From the NCBI GenBank assembly GCA_022393335.1, contig JAJEKB010021049.1, positions 357,154 to 421,153 of the forward strand: a DNA stretch of 64,000 bases, in the 5' to 3' direction. This DNA comes from Macrotrachela quadricornifera (Eukaryota > Rotifera > Eurotatoria > Philodinida > Philodinidae). Below, piece by piece: positions 47,845 through 57,027 of the stretch (the stretch's first letter is position 1; each line of letters opens with the position of its first letter). The translations under genes and the position numbers were made by a program. The notes under the pieces were generated by a model. That model saw only the letters and a list, made by a program, of their open reading frames with translations. It did not search any database and was not told the DNA's origin.

Positions 47845-48238
47845 TTCCTATCAATGGGCTAATATCTAGAAAAATGGGATTGTATTTTGAGATTTTGTTT
47901 ACAAAAAGTTTGTGTTTATCGGAAATAAACATCATATTCGGAATCAGCGCATTGAAATACACCAAAAACTCTGTATGCCATTGAAAAAGAAAATCCTAAC
48001 AAAATTTGACCTGTCTCGGACTACAGGATAAAATTGATGAAAAAACCGCCGGGGGGGGGGGGGAATAGTACAGGTCAAATTTCGTTAGAAACTTTTTTTC
48101 GATGAGATACCGAGTTTTTGGTGTATTGCGATACGCTCATTCCGAATATGATGTTTATTTCCGATAAACACAAACTCTTTGTAAACAAAATCTCGAAATA
48201 CAGTCCCGTTTTATTTCATAATAACCCATTGAGGGAAT
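47845..48238. repeat. Near-complete palindrome with a poly-G centre
   Basis: The left arm (47845 to about 48035) is matched by the right arm (about 48065 to 48238). Landmarks: CGGAAATAAACATCATATTCG against CGAATATGATGTTTATTTCCG, CACCAAAAACTC against GAGTTTTTGGTG, and TTTGACCTGT against ACAGGTCAAATTT. The centre is a run of 13 G (48051-48063). A non-coding foldback element directly abutting the next inverted-repeat element at 48240. Confidence 0.85.
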
Positions 48239-48735
48239 CGGATAGTTGAACACGAGGAAAGATGAGCACGGAAACTTGAGTACAGGGAAAGTTCAGCACG
48301 AGGAGACAAGCATAAAAAATAAAATCAACACATATGGTTTTTATTCACCAGTACCCATCATCCAGGAATTGATAATTTAACAAAAATGAAGCGCTTCAAA
48401 AGGTATGTAACGAGAACGTAAAGGACGAGCGGAAATAGGGAAAAGTGAGGGTGATAGAAAAAAGGCGAGGCAAGCGAATGTGATTGAGAAAGATGGGACG
48501 TGGCAAGGCAGAATGGAGAGATATGAGAGGGAAGAGAGACTAAGGAGAGAGGAGCGTCAGGATAGAATATAGAGATCTGAAAGAGATTAAAGAGAGAACA
48601 ACGAAGAAGTGGATGAAACAAATAGAGGAAGGCTTGAGACATATTCGGGAGAAGAGAGAGATAGGACAGGTCAAGGGGGGACGAGAGGAAGAAAGAGGAG
48701 AATGAAGGAGGGAGAAAGGATGGTGAGAACGCAAG

Positions 48736-49331
48736 AAAAAGGAAGAAGCCAATGAAGACAGAGGGAGGATAGGGAGAGAGTGAGGGGGGGGAGGGAAGAC
48801 AGGAAACCGAAAGCTACGAGGAAGTGAAGTAGCNNNNNNNNNNNNNNNNNNNNNNNNNNNNNNNNNNNNNNNNNNNNNNNNNNNNNNNNNNNNNNNNNNN
48901 NNNNNNNNNNNNNNNNNNNNNNNNNNNNNNNNNNNNNNNNNNNNNNNNNNNNNNNNNNNNNNNNNNNNNNNNNNNNNNNNNNNNNNNNNNNNNNNNNNNN
49001 NNNNNNNNNNNNNNNNNNNNNNNNNNNNNNNNNNNNNNNNNNNNNNNNNNNNNNNNNNNNNNNNNNNNNNNNNNNNNNNNNNNNNNNNNNNNNNNNNNNN
49101 NNNNNNNNNNNNNNNNNNNNNNNNNNNNNNNNNNNNNNNNNNNNNNNNNNNNNNNNNNNNNNNNNNNNNNNNNNNNNNNNNNNNNNNNNNNNNNNNNNNN
49201 NNNNNNNNNNNNNNNNNNNNNNNNNNNNNNNNNAAAAAGGAAGAAGCCAATGAAGACAGAGGGAGGATAGGTAGAGAGTGTGGTGGGGGAGGAAAGACAG
49301 GGAACCGAAAGCTACGAGGAAGTGAAGTAGC
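48736..49331 (+). repeat. 98-bp purine-rich repeat copies on both sides of the assembly gap
   Basis: 48736-48833 and 49234-49331 are two copies of the same 98-bp sequence (begins AAAAAGGAAGAAGCCAATGA, ends GAAGTGAAGTAGC) with only a few differences. The first copy ends at the last base before the Ns and the second starts at the first base after them. Confidence 0.85.
48834..49233. other. Assembly gap, 400 N
   Basis: Exactly 400 unresolved bases. The bounding repeats suggest an unresolved tandem array; the true length is unknown. Confidence 0.98.
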
Positions 49332-49694
49332 GAGAGGAAGAGTAAAGAGAGAGAAATGAATGAGAGAGAGGAGAGAGACCGGAAGAAAGGAAGAGAGAAG
49401 AGAAGTGGTAGAGGTGGATTGGCGAGAGTGAGAGCGGGAGGAAGAGGATCGAGAATAGTAAGAATTATGATCTTTGAAAGTCGAATACTTAAAGTGTCTC
49501 TTGAATTTCTTGGACCTTCAGTTTCTGAATATCTCGTCTCACCTTGTGAAGCCTCACGTTCAATTTTCACTTTGTATACATCATGTATAAGCTAACTTTA
49601 TTGTTTTGTGCTCATCTTTCCTCGTGCTCAACTTTCACCAACCCAATATATAAGTACCTATTGTAAATTACTGCTCGCTGCGTCCACTTTTCTA

Positions 49695-50070
49695 TTAGTC
49701 GAAAAACGACTCAATTGGACGGCAACAAATTGTACCTCGTTTATTCCATGAGTATTCGTGGGAGAGTCTATAAGCACTTTTGCAGAGCACCTATAACAAC
49801 ATCACATTGGCTGGAACAATCCTACGTTTCATCCTTATCTTCACGGAGAAAATCGCCTCGAAATCTGATTGGCTGCTACAAAAGAGTTTCAACCAATTAG
49901 ATTTCAAGGCATTTTTTTCCAGCAAGATACGGACGGAACATAGGGTTGTTCAGGCCAATTTGAGGTTATTAAAAGTGCTCTACAAAAATCTCCATAGAAT
50001 TTCCCGCGGTTATCTGTGAAATAAGCGAGTTACAATTTGCTGCCGTTTAATTGGCCCATTTTTCGACTAA
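49695..50070. mobile_element. MITE, 376 bp, with long terminal inverted repeats
   Basis: Begins TTAGTCGAAAAACGACTCAA and ends TTTTTCGACTAA. The inverted match continues inward over about 50 bp (CAATTGGACGGCAACAAATT on the left against AATTTGCTGCCGTTTAATTG on the right). The interior has no coding capacity. A TTA or TA target duplication is possible but ambiguous with the TIR itself. Confidence 0.75.
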
Positions 50071-51978
50071 AGTCCTCGACACATTAGAAGATCCGAGATC
50101 TTCTATTCTGTGTTATGGTCCCCAAGTTACAAAGGCGGTCTTCTATTGCGTCCCTAGAAAAAGTCAACGTTTTTGACGATCTCAACGGAAAATTCTAATT
50201 TCAAACCTTTTTTTATCCAATACATTGTTGGTAAATATGTTTATTTTGCTTATATCGTGCTCACACAATGGAAAGTATTCATCACATTGAAATAAAACGC
50301 ATGTCTTATCTTTATTCGACCATAAATTTGATGCAAAGTATAATAGTATTGAAATAAAGAGGAGAAATAATTTTATCTGAGAGTAAAAATCACTTAAAGT
50401 AAATAATAAGATTTAATATTTTTCTGTGAAATTTATTTATTTTAGTTGCTTATGTTGAGAATTGGCTTGCATTAATAAACTGGTTCAAAATGAAAAGTAT
50501 CATCAGCGTGGTTATTAGTATCTAGCTACTTGAAATGAATACGGTTGTGTTAAAAGAAACAATTTGCACAAAAAGGATCAGCTGAATACATGTTGAGAAT
50601 AATTTTAGAATCTTATGTGTCTGTGTTGAAAAGTATCTGGGCATGTTTATGTAAAACGAAAATGTCCTCAGACATAACAGGGACATTTCACAAAATGAAT
50701 CTCGTTGCATTTTCTTACAAATATACTTTTCCAAATTATAAATGAGATCTTCCGTGATAAGAACGTGTTGAAAATTCCAAAAGAAAGTGTACAAACGAAG
50801 CGAAGTATTCGGTAATGGACATCAGGTTTTTTACCAAAGATGTTCTCATTCCAGAAAGATCTCTTCATGTACAACAGGTTTGAGTGCACATTACGTTAAT
50901 TAGGTCCTGTGGCTGTTAAAACAAATATTTTCAGGAAGAATATCTAACAGACTTCTTCACAACACGACGCAAAGGAGCATTAAAATGATCTCAGGACACG
51001 CTTTGTAATATACAAAAAAAAAATTATTTATTACTTGTTCTTTGCTATTAGATCTTCTTCGTAGCTTGTCCAACTGAGGGCTGACACGCTGCTAAGACGA
51101 GGAAAGTAAAATATTGTGTATAATAAAATAACTTAGATATTAACCGGTACATAAATGCTAAAAAACAATCTATTTTCAGAAGGGTCTTCTAAGCTGTCTT
51201 TAGCTTCGTTTCTCTAAGGGAGTCTTCTATTATGCAGGGGTCTTCTGATGTGTTGATGGCTTTAATAGGAAAGCGGGCGCCACGACCAGTAATTTATGAT
51301 AGGTACTTAGTTATTAGTAAAGTAAATGTATAGTGCCACTCCTACGTCGAGAACCTAAGGCTATCCCTATAGTATAGCAGTTGAGGACTTAAAAATACCC
51401 TCATAATATAGGACTTGAAGACTTAAAAATACCCTCCTAACATGACTATCCAAGACTATGTCACCATATCTACTTTAACTTTGATTGGTTAAATTAAAGT
51501 TAAAGTAACACCTCTATTCTGAAACTTTTGTTTTATATTTCGTGAAGTCCAACTACAGTTTCGAATAGAGCAAAAAAACTGGTCTTAAATTATATACAAA
51601 ATCCGCAAACAAGTGTATTCTTCATCAGGAAAAAATATCATCTTTAAGACCATGCTTTAGGAATTGGTGCATCTCTAGTTCTATGGTCTAAAATAAGGAA
51701 TAATGCGGAGGTATACTCACGTATACATAAAAAGACAAGTTTGTAGGGAACTAACAACAATGGATGTATTGTGTTTCACATTTTGATCCCGCGAGGAATT
51801 GTGATAACGACTTTTTATCATATCAACTTTGATCTTACAGATTCTGATGTAGCTGGATAAGCTCTATTTAAGGGTATGTAATTTGAGGAAATATATCTTC
51901 TGCTACAAATTTGCGCTGAGTATAATGTACATCGCGCAAACCGTTGTTAAGTTTTTGTATCTTTACACACATCCAGGT
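50071..51978. other. Non-coding stretch upstream of an intronless glycosyltransferase
   Basis: Holds GTCTTCTA-rich words near 50090-50150 and again near 51180-51250, a minisatellite (51330-51480) and an isolated F2 element end (51765-51805). An acceptor-like ACACATCCAG lies just before the ATG at 51979, possibly a 5' untranslated intron boundary. Confidence 0.4.
51330..51480 (-). repeat. Degenerate minisatellite, same family as 22560 and 54920
   Basis: About four units, read on the minus strand as CTCAAGTCCTATATTATGAG then GGTATTTTTAAGTC. Two units (51380-51435) are almost identical: GACTTAAAAATACCCTC occurs twice. Confidence 0.6.
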
Positions 51979-53007
51979 ATGGCAAAGGTTTCACATAACT
52001 TACTGATGCTCTATACGAAGTGGTTTGCTTTGAAAGCAAAAAACTACTGGAGGAAGATCTGGTGCCTTATCATTATGTCACTACTTATTCTGTACTTGAT
52101 TTATATAAAGCTTCTTTTTATTGACTTAAACAATATGGTTGAATATCCATTCCCCGATACATTTTGGCACGATGTGATTGATCCCACACTACTACCAACC
52201 AGAAGCTATGTTAACAAAACCAGCCTCAAAGAAATGTCCATTGTAATCGGAGCTTGTTGTAGAGATGTTCAGTCGTTCATTCCTGGTTTTCGAAAAAATG
52301 TCGAGAAATTAGTCAGTGTCTTCAAAACCTATCGAATCTTGCTTGGTGAATCCGATTCTACCGATGGCTCTCTTAACTTGTTACAACAATGGTCACAGCA
52401 GGACAGTCATGTCAAAGTATACTCGTACGGACATATGAGACGAACAATTCATCTACGAACTGAGCGAATTGCTTACTGTCGAAATGATCTACTGAGAATT
52501 TTACAAACAGATGCAACTCTGAGAAAGAGTGAATTTTATTTTGTCATGGATGCTGATAAAAACGCTGATTTGACACTCACGATGGCTAGCTTTCTGACAA
52601 ACTTCGCATATCCTCAGAATAGCTGGGCAGTCATGACAGCATCTCAACTTGGCTGTTACTATGACATTTGGGCACTCAGATCGACTATTGTCAATTATGA
52701 TTGTTGGAAAATGGTGAATCGTTTTTGGGACAGAAAACTAGCAAGAAAGGCTTTTGTTACCGTTCATCAGAAACCGATACCAGTTAATCATAATTTGATT
52801 CCAGTCTTCTCAGCATTCGGCGGTTTTGCTATCTATCAAACACGGTACTTGAGAAACTGCACCTACTCTGGTTATTTAGGAAAATATGAGGTGTGTGAAC
52901 ATGTTTCCTTTCATGAATGTATATATAGGAATGGAGGTGCAATTTTTATAAATCCAGCCTTTGTTATCGCTCATGTAGAACGAGATTTTAACGTATGCGT
53001 TGAGTGA
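51979..53007 (+). CDS. GT2/GT69-like glycosyltransferase, intronless paralogue
   Basis: A plus-strand single-exon gene of 342 residues from the ATG at 51979; the frame is open further upstream to a TTG at 51883, but the ATG gives the normal short cytosolic tail. A membrane helix lies at about 28-47 (WCLIIMSLLILYLIYIKLLF). Catalytic landmarks match the 35145 gene in order: IGACCRD (90-96), GESDSTDGS (123-131), FVMDAD with DAD at 191-193, WAVMTASQ, YDIWALR, SAFGGFAIYQTRY and CEHVSFHEC. The phase-1 intron of the 35145 gene, at the site corresponding to HLRTERIAYCRN here, is absent. All motifs are intact, so it is likely a functional type II Golgi or ER enzyme; donor and acceptor unknown. Confidence 0.82.
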   Translation: MAKVSHNLLMLYTKWFALKAKNYWRKIWCLIIMSLLILYLIYIKLLFIDLNNMVEYPFPDTFWHDVIDPTLLPTRSYVNKTSLKEMSIVIGACCRDVQSFIPGFRKNVEKLVSVFKTYRILLGESDSTDGSLNLLQQWSQQDSHVKVYSYGHMRRTIHLRTERIAYCRNDLLRILQTDATLRKSEFYFVMDADKNADLTLTMASFLTNFAYPQNSWAVMTASQLGCYYDIWALRSTIVNYDCWKMVNRFWDRKLARKAFVTVHQKPIPVNHNLIPVFSAFGGFAIYQTRYLRNCTYSGYLGKYEVCEHVSFHECIYRNGGAIFINPAFVIAHVERDFNVCVE

Positions 53008-53776
53008 AATGTTTCTTAAAAAAATCCGTACTTTAAATTAGTCGAATAAAATATTAAATAACGATTGATGAAGACGATACAAACTAAATACACATTATAA
53101 ATGATAGAAAATACGCATAAAGAATGCTTTAGCATTTCCAAGTTGTTAGAGGATGACACACATTATTCTCTCTTCTTTCATATGTATGTTTTTTTTCTGT
53201 TTAACCATTTGCTTACTGTTGATGATGTGAAAATATAGAATGACTTCATTTAGGGCTGTCACATCTTAATTTTCAAATGAGATACAGATGCAGTATAAAT
53301 TTTTCATCAATTGGTACATCGTTCAGATGCATAATGTTTTTCGGAAAGAGAAAGATTAGTTTGAAGAAACTGCTGAACGAGGCTTCTTTTCTTAAGATAG
53401 GATTCTTGAGTCTACCACCAACATTGTCATTTGACAAATTTTAAAAATACGATATTTTTGCACTAAATGAAAGACCATGTTTCAAACCTACAAATCCAAA
53501 ATCTCAGCTCACTCTCAACGTGTCTTGAAGACTTATAAATACAACAATGATGATGAGTCTGGATGGTTTAGGTCAATGTGTCAATTTGTTCATGCTGGTG
53601 ATATTCGATCGATTTCTTTCCAACATTACCAGCTATCTTGTACTATAATATCCTCAAAAGAGAGAGAATTTTTCCCTCTATCGAGCTGTATATAGGGCAT
53701 TGTTATGAAAGCTTCATGAGGTTAAAGAAAGTGAATCTACTGAAGATGGATCACTAAAAAAATCAAATTTTCCAAT
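53008..53776. other. Downstream non-coding stretch
   Basis: 3' flank of the glycosyltransferase. A frame at 53477-53692 (72 codons, contains YKYNNDDESGWFRSM) has fairly protein-like composition but no recognised homology, no acceptor support and no context. Left unassigned. Confidence 0.35.
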
Positions 53777-54742
53777 AAAGGGTGGTCATAAAGCTTCGAC
53801 CCCTTTCTGTAAATTGATGTTATCTACATGAATGCACATATGGACAGTTGATTGAAATAAACAGTTTTGTAGAGAATGAGAAAAGCTATCATTTGAAAAA
53901 AAATGATTGAAATTGTGTCGTAGCTATGAAAAGTTGTGATCCTTTCATTCATGGTGACTAAGCAAAAAACCATCTCATTTTTTGAAAAAAATTTGCTTGT
54001 AATATGTGAAGTAAAATATGATTTTTCTAGATATTTTTATATGGTTCGATAGAGTTCGGCGAGCTATACAAGAATACGGATATCAAAAAAATTTTGCTGC
54101 TGTTTTCAATACAAAACTCTAAAGAAATTAAGAAGACTGATAAAAATTTCACGTATCTAGCATAAGCAAGCATATGCTGAACTTTTAATAGTTTCAGCTG
54201 ATCGATTGTTCCATCTGTTCAGGAAGGTCGGAATGGTTATTTGTAGCTTCAATAAATGACATTGTATCTCGAAACATAAATTAATAGTCGATCAGCTAGA
54301 GTTATTGGAAGTCAAGCGTATTCTCTGACGCAAGATATGTCATGTTTTTATTAGACTTTCTAATTTCTTCCAAGTATTGTATTGAAAGGAGGACCGGACT
54401 CTTTGTTCGATATTCATATTCTTGTAGAGCTTGTCAAACTCCATCGGATCATGTAAAATTATCTAGTAGAAATTTGTAGAAAACAATGCTTCACTCGACT
54501 TAAATAATTCAAAAATTAAAGTACTTTTTTTTTCAAAAAATGCAACGTGTTTTTGCTTAGTCACCATGAATAAAACGATCACAACTTTTCATAGCTACGA
54601 CACAATTTCAATCATTTTTTTTTCACATGATGGCTCTTCTCATTCTCTACAAAACTGTTTATTTCAATCAACTATCCATATGTGCATTTATGCAGATAGC
54701 ATGAATTTACAGAAAGGGGTCGAAGCTTTATACCACCCTTTA
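53777..54742. repeat. Near-complete palindrome, 966 bp
   Basis: The longest foldback in the window. The left end AAAGGGTGGTCATAAAGCTTC is matched by GAAGCTTTATACCACCCTTT. Further matches run inward: CATGGTGACTAAGCAAAAA against TTTTTGCTTAGTCACCATG, GAGCTATACAAGAATA against TATTCTTGTAGAGCTTG, and CAGCTGATCGATTG against AATAGTCGATCAGCTAG near the centre (about 54255). Outer arms look more similar to each other than inner arms. No coding capacity. Confidence 0.85.
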
Positions 54743-54919
54743 GTATTTTGGTTTAAAATAGACCAAGAAAGTTGTTTTCCATTTTTTTGATTTTATATTC
54801 CGAAAAAGTGTGAAAAACTCAACGGGAAAAAAGCACATTGTCGGATCGCTGGATCATACGGATTGTTAGATCATCACGGTATCGTACGCGTCGTCGATAC
54901 GAATGTTCCGCTGACTGTA

Positions 54920-55245
54920 TCCTCACGTCCTCAAGTCCTATTATATAGGAGTACCTATAGGTCCCCAAGATCTATATTTTGGGTGTCCTCAAGTCATATT
55001 TTTTGAAGGTATGCTTAATCTCACAAGTTCTATCTTTCGAAGATACCCTTAGGTCCTCTAGTACTATAATAGAGGAGTATCATCAGGTGCTCTGTTTTAG
55101 AGGCACCTAATAAATCCCTAAGTATTGTATTTGGAGGTATTCATAGGTTTTGAAGTCTTATATCTTGGAGGTACCCTTATGTTCTCAAATACTATATTTT
55201 AGAGGTAACCTTAGGTATTTAAATACTATTATATAGGGATAGTCA
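54920..55245 (+). repeat. Degenerate minisatellite, about 40-bp unit
   Basis: About eight units following CTCAAGTACTATATTTTAG then AGGTACCCTTAGGT. Same family as 22560-22798, 51330-51480 and 55955-56300. Confidence 0.7.
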
Positions 55246-55954
55246 TTAGAGACCTGCGTTCGAATCTGAAACCCCACTATGACTCCGATTTCGCCGGGGT
55301 CGGAGTCAGAAAAGTAAAAATTTTCGAAATCTGAATTGGAATCGAAGTCAACGAAAAAATTTTCGGAGTCACAACTGCAGTCAAAATTATTGCACACCAT
55401 ATAATCTCTCGAGATCAAAAATGTTAAAAAAATGCAAACCTCGCATTCTGCTTAGATTGTGTTATCATATGATTAGTAATACATGATTACATATATATCT
55501 CATTACACTACTTAATTAAAGACGTAACTTAATCTCATTCTTTATCGTTTTTACTTTTTTATATATTTTTGAAACATAGGCATACATGAAACTCAATATT
55601 TTCATAGTCATTGAGGAATTCTATGAAAACGGATTGTTTAAGGTATTTGACTACACTACCCAAAATTTGGCTATAGAATGCATAGGTAAAGAGAAACTTA
55701 TTCTGTGATTTTGAGCTCTCGTCCTAGTGAGTTAAAGTGCGCATTTTAAAACTAAGAACGAATCCTTTTGCGTTGGGGATGGATAAACTTAAGCTCACAT
55801 TGTTAAAAATTTTTCAGAGTTTGTCAGAATCAGACTCAGACTCAGAAGACTAAAAACTTTCGAAATCGGAGTTGGAATTGTAGTCAACAGTAAAAAAATT
55901 TCGGAGTTGGAGTCTGGTTTCGGAGTCATAAAAGTTGACACCGCAGGTCCTCGG
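55246..55954. other. Spacer between two minisatellite blocks, with an inverted pair
   Basis: The segment near 55290-55380 (GGGGTCGGAGTCAGAAAAGT, CGAAATCTGAATTGGAATCG) is repeated in the same orientation near 55830-55930 (CAGACTCAGAAGACTAAAAA, CGAAATCGGAGTTGGAATTG). These are GGAGTC-rich copies of one short element lying next to each minisatellite block. No gene. Confidence 0.5.
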
Positions 55955-56300
55955 TGCTCATTAGTCCTCAAGTCCCATATTTCGGAACTACCCTTAAGTC
56001 CTTGAGTACTATATTTTAGAGGTACCCTTAGTTTCCCAAGTTCTACTATAGGGCGATACTCATAGATCCTCAAAGGCTATGCTGTAAGGATATCCTTAGA
56101 TCCTCAAGGGCTACTATATGGGGTGCACATAAATGCTGAAGAGCTATGCTATGAAGTACTCATAGGCTGTCCAGAGTCATGCTATAGAGATCCTATGGGA
56201 TACCCACAGCTCCTTCGATGCTGTTATACAAGGGTACCTATAGACTATTGAGAACCTCCATGGAGTAGCTCTGGAGGATCCAACAGTAATCGACAGGATA
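55955..56300 (+). repeat. Degenerate minisatellite, second block
   Basis: About eight units of the CTCAAGTcCTATATTTcgGA / GGTACCCTTAG type, degrading rightwards into GAGCTATGCTATGAAG-like variants. Confidence 0.65.
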
Positions 56301-56735
56301 GTCCTTGAGAACCTAAAAATTCTCTGCACAGCAGCTCTGAGGATTGAACGATATCTCTGTAGAATAGCCTTTGTGAATCCACGAATATAAAAGACGATCT
56401 GAAAGTCTTGGTACTTCTCAGAAAAAATTATTCGTTCTTTCTTATAGTAAACTCTAAAATGCTCAAACTTTGCGATCTTACTCCTTGTAACGTAGCGAAT
56501 ATTTTCCTAAACTTTCAACTCTCCATTCTGACAAATAAGAGATTTGTATAGATTAACATTCTTGAAATCTTATTTTTGTTCATGTCGCAAAAATAATGAT
56601 TGGCGCATAAGACATGTAAATGGATTGCCTTTACATTTCATTTTCCCACCACTTGATACGTTGTATTAGGAAAACAAAATATACTTCTTACGAAGAAAAA
56701 GAAGGATATTTTTTACCACGTAATACACTTTATTA

Positions 56736-57005
56736 AAAAAACAAAATATACCACAAGATGCAGCGTGAAAAGAACTACAATCAACAAAAGAGAGCTTGTT
56801 TTATAGTTGCACTTTTCGTTTTCAAAATGGACAAAATTCTGTACAGCTAACGCTACTAAAAACTTTTTCATTTCGAAAAGTGAAAAATTGGTGCCTTCGA
56901 CTTTTATATATTTTGAAAAGAAAAAGTGTAACTATAGAACAAGCTCTCTTTTCTGGATTGCAGTTCTTCTCACGCTGCATCTTGTGGTATATTCTATTTT
57001 GTGAA
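56736..57005. repeat. Short palindrome nested in a larger element
   Basis: ATACCACAAGATGCAGCGTG on the left is matched by CACGCTGCATCTTGTGGTAT on the right, and AGAGAGCTTGTTTTATAGTT by AACTATAGAACAAGCTCTCT. The arms nearly meet near 56870. The AAAACAAAATATA before it copies the inner edge of the outer element's arm. Confidence 0.8.
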
Positions 57006-57027
57006 ACATAATCTGAAGAGAGTGTTG

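Larger units (their letters stand above)
48240..49636. mobile_element. Inverted-repeat element with purine-rich satellite core
   Basis: The left end GTTGAACACGAGGAAAGATG then AGCAC (48245) returns on the right as GTGCTCATCTTTCCTCGTGC then TCAAC (to 49632), terminal inverted repeats of about 34 bp. The interior is almost purely GA-rich on the plus strand (48400-49460) with GAGAGA/GGAAGA words. The long minus-strand Ser/Leu/Pro open frames across it are compositional artefacts. A 400-N gap interrupts it. Confidence 0.65.

Noticed and set aside
48540..49570. Long minus-strand open frames across the N gap, rich in Ser, Leu and Pro
   Set aside because: They are translations of a purine-biased satellite and of Ns; no domain and no codon bias of a real gene.
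53477..53695. 72-codon frame with protein-like composition
   Set aside because: No homology, no splice context and no start-site support; left as unassigned sequence.
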